Assembly: GCA_038501625.1 (NCBI GenBank)
Contig: JAZAYU010000012.1
Coordinates: forward strand, 3,286,001 to 3,350,000
Source: Corbicula japonica
Taxonomy: Eukaryota > Mollusca > Bivalvia > Venerida > Cyrenidae
DNA: 64,000 bases
Direction of reading: 5' to 3'
Made by a program: the position numbers and the translations under genes. Positions 62,221 to 64,000 of the stretch are shown here, piece after piece; position 1 is the first letter of the stretch, and each line of letters opens with the position of its first letter. The notes beneath the pieces were generated by a model. The model saw only the letters and a program-made list of their open reading frames with translations. It made no database searches and had not been told where the DNA came from.

Positions 62221-62434
62221 CCCTTTCCTCCATATAAATTATACGCATTTTTACACATGTGCCACCAGTGTAGATCCAGATCAGCCGGCACATCTGGTCG
62301 CATTTCGGTCAGAAATAACCTAACAAATAAAAAAGCAAACAGTTTAGATCCTGATCAGACGGCAAGGATGTGCCCGCTGATCTGGATCTAAACTGTTCGT
62401 CCATGCAATAAAGGTATGTCTATGGCGGAAAGGG
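62221..62434. mobile_element. TTAA-flanked palindromic MITE, copy 3
   Basis: Same family. TTAA at 62217-62220 and 62435-62438. About 20 bases shorter on the left half than copy 2. Confidence 0.85.
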
Positions 62435-62438
62435 TTAA

Positions 62439-63654
62439 CTGATTATGCTACATTGCCTTAATGTGTTCTAACAGTGCTGAAGCAACCCATTCAACCAAAC
62501 CTAAGGTATTAGGTTCACAGAGGCGTATCTACTCTGTGCAATCAGTCAATGTGCTTCATCTTTATTCAATTATGCAGAGCCAGTGCACGAGATGTGTTCA
62601 CACAAGGTGTAAATATTGAAGAGTAAACACAAATTCTCAAATTGATCAAACAAATGGTTCATGATGTATTCAACAAACCAAATCATGTGTTTTTTTAGGC
62701 AGTCTGAAAGATTTAATACAGGAAGCACATTATGTAGTGAATTCCCAATGTGCTAAAACACAATTACCATGATGTATTCACAAAAACATTGTAAACTGTC
62801 TTTAAACTGTCAAACCAAAATGTGTACAACAACTACAAGTCATATTGACTGTGGTAGACATGTTACAACATAGGACTGATACAGCATGTATGCCCTAATC
62901 AGACAGATTCACACTAACTATCACTTTGCCCAAGTCTTCATATTCAAAATCTACATATACTGACACGATTTAAAAACTGTGCATAGCAAACATATGCATT
63001 ATATTATACTTATTTTGATTTATGACTTTCCAAACACCTGAAAACATGTTTATATGATTGTCCTTGCTTGTGGTTTAAGTCAAAATGATTTTTCCCTTAA
63101 TTCGTTATTTAATGCAAAAAATGTAATCATATTATCTTGTCAATATTTAACATGTATGTCTTCCATGCACAGTTTTTTTTAAATCAGATCAGCATAGAAA
63201 TGAGATTCAAACTACCCGGTACAATAATTCTTACCATATAAGCAAATATAAAGCCACAAACATAATACATACAGTCCATGTCATATGACTCTACTCCATT
63301 GATACAGTTTTCATTGCATAAGCGAACAGTGTGTCAATCCGGATCAGCCAGCAAATGTGTTTTTAATTCCTTGTTAGTTCATCCAAAAGGAATGTCTTGT
63401 GGTTAAAACTTTGCTCAAAATTTACAAAAAAACTGAAGGCAAAGAACTGCCAACAAGTGTATGCATACAACTAGATTAATTAAGGCTTTTCGGGGAATTT
63501 TGGAATTCCAGTAAGCTTTATTTTCATTCCTTTCCTTTAAATCTAAGAACATGTCTTATACGGTGGAACTAATGTCTAAATGCTTCAAAAATATAAATGC
63601 ACTTGACATAGATGATAAAAAAAATGACTTCTGAGCTATGAATAGCAAGTGCTT
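62439..63654. other. No recognisable gene
   Basis: AT-rich. A fragment of the MITE core (GCGAACAGTGTGTCAATCCG, 63321-63340) is present. Confidence 0.4.
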
Positions 63655-63758
63655 AAGGTTATTAAACTGAGAATGGAAACCAGTCTCAAATCTCAAGATT
63701 TCAGCCAATCAGATCCTTGAGATTTGAGACTTGTTTCCAATCTCAGTTTTATAACCTT
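63655..63758. mobile_element. Palindromic MITE, deleted relative of 39242
   Basis: Starts AAGGTTATTAAACTGAG and ends inverted (…CTCAGTTTTATAACCTT), sharing GAAACCAGTCTCAAATCTCA. The centre is shortened by about 30 bases. Confidence 0.8.
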
Positions 63759-63979
63759 CAGCCCTAGACTACACAAACTTGTCTTTAATTTGTGTTATAT
63801 TTATGATTTCCGAATGTAAGTGACTAGCATAACATTAAAATGCTTTGGAATGTATTATCTGTACTAAACAAATACTCTCCTATCAGAACTATACCAAATC
63901 ATCTTCCTGTAACATGCTTTCAGCATGAGGTCTCTCCTAAATTCCAATAACTTTATAAACATCATCCCAAGATCATTAA

Positions 63980-64000
63980 CCTCTTCCTCCATAGATACAC
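63980..64000. mobile_element. Left end of a fourth TTAA MITE, cut by the window edge
   Basis: TTAA at 63976-63979 is followed by CCTCTTCCTCCATAGATACA, matching the left end of copy 2. Confidence 0.7.

Overview
The window is animal nuclear DNA: AT-rich, gene-poor and packed with transposon relics. The mix suggests a mollusc, probably a bivalve. It combines non-LTR retrotransposons ending in (ATT)n, a Penelope-like reverse transcriptase family with a long 3' module, tRNA-headed SINE-like units, many foldback MITEs with TTAA or TA target sites, ~145-165 bp satellites, and spliced genes. The species assignment is an inference from repeat style only.

Three gene-like loci are supported. (1) 40802-46084, minus strand: a four-exon gene with clean GT-AG introns. 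It encodes a 137-residue secreted, cysteine-poor glycoprotein whose cysteine, Trp and Tyr-Pro pattern recalls the N-terminal domain of meteorin. It is invisible to a simple ORF scan because every exon is short. (2) 53753-54690, plus strand: a 2-oxoglutarate/Fe(II) dioxygenase (isopenicillin N synthase-like fold) in one coding block. It has a frameshift, and the first metal-binding His is replaced by Leu, so it is probably a pseudogene. (3) 57563-57997, minus strand: an intact single-exon profilin-like gene of 144 codons. A fourth, weak candidate is a lone exon at 18090-18241 (minus).

Layout. 1-15.0 kb: a repeat of about 1.7 kb present in opposite orientations (1-2268 and 13156-14854), enclosing LINE remains at 5.3-7.0 and 9.67-10.1 kb and a 225 bp (GT)n tract. 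15-19.3 kb: small MITEs and one perfect hairpin. 19.8-22.75 kb: a ~148 bp satellite split by a dead mariner. 23-26.4 kb: MITEs and a LINE ORF1 relic between direct repeats. 27-29.4 kb: a Penelope-like element with two tandem copies of its terminal module. 29.4-36 kb: mostly featureless, with one further module copy. 36.1-39.0 kb: the best preserved LINE, with a 665-codon open reverse transcriptase frame, enclosed by 100 bp inverted repeats. 40-46 kb: the secreted-protein gene, whose first intron holds a nest of elements. 47-51.2 kb: GCGA-rich repeats, (ATT)n tracts and Penelope-like and LINE fragments. 51.5 kb: a MITE filled with a palindrome array. 52.7-53.65 kb: minisatellites. 53.7-58 kb: dioxygenase pseudogene, GC-rich CCGG foldback element, profilin. 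58-64 kb: a cluster of TTAA-flanked MITEs.

No common pathway links the genes. The main biology visible is heavy, nested and repeated transposon invasion around a few small genes. Identity levels are judged by eye; no alignment or database search was run.
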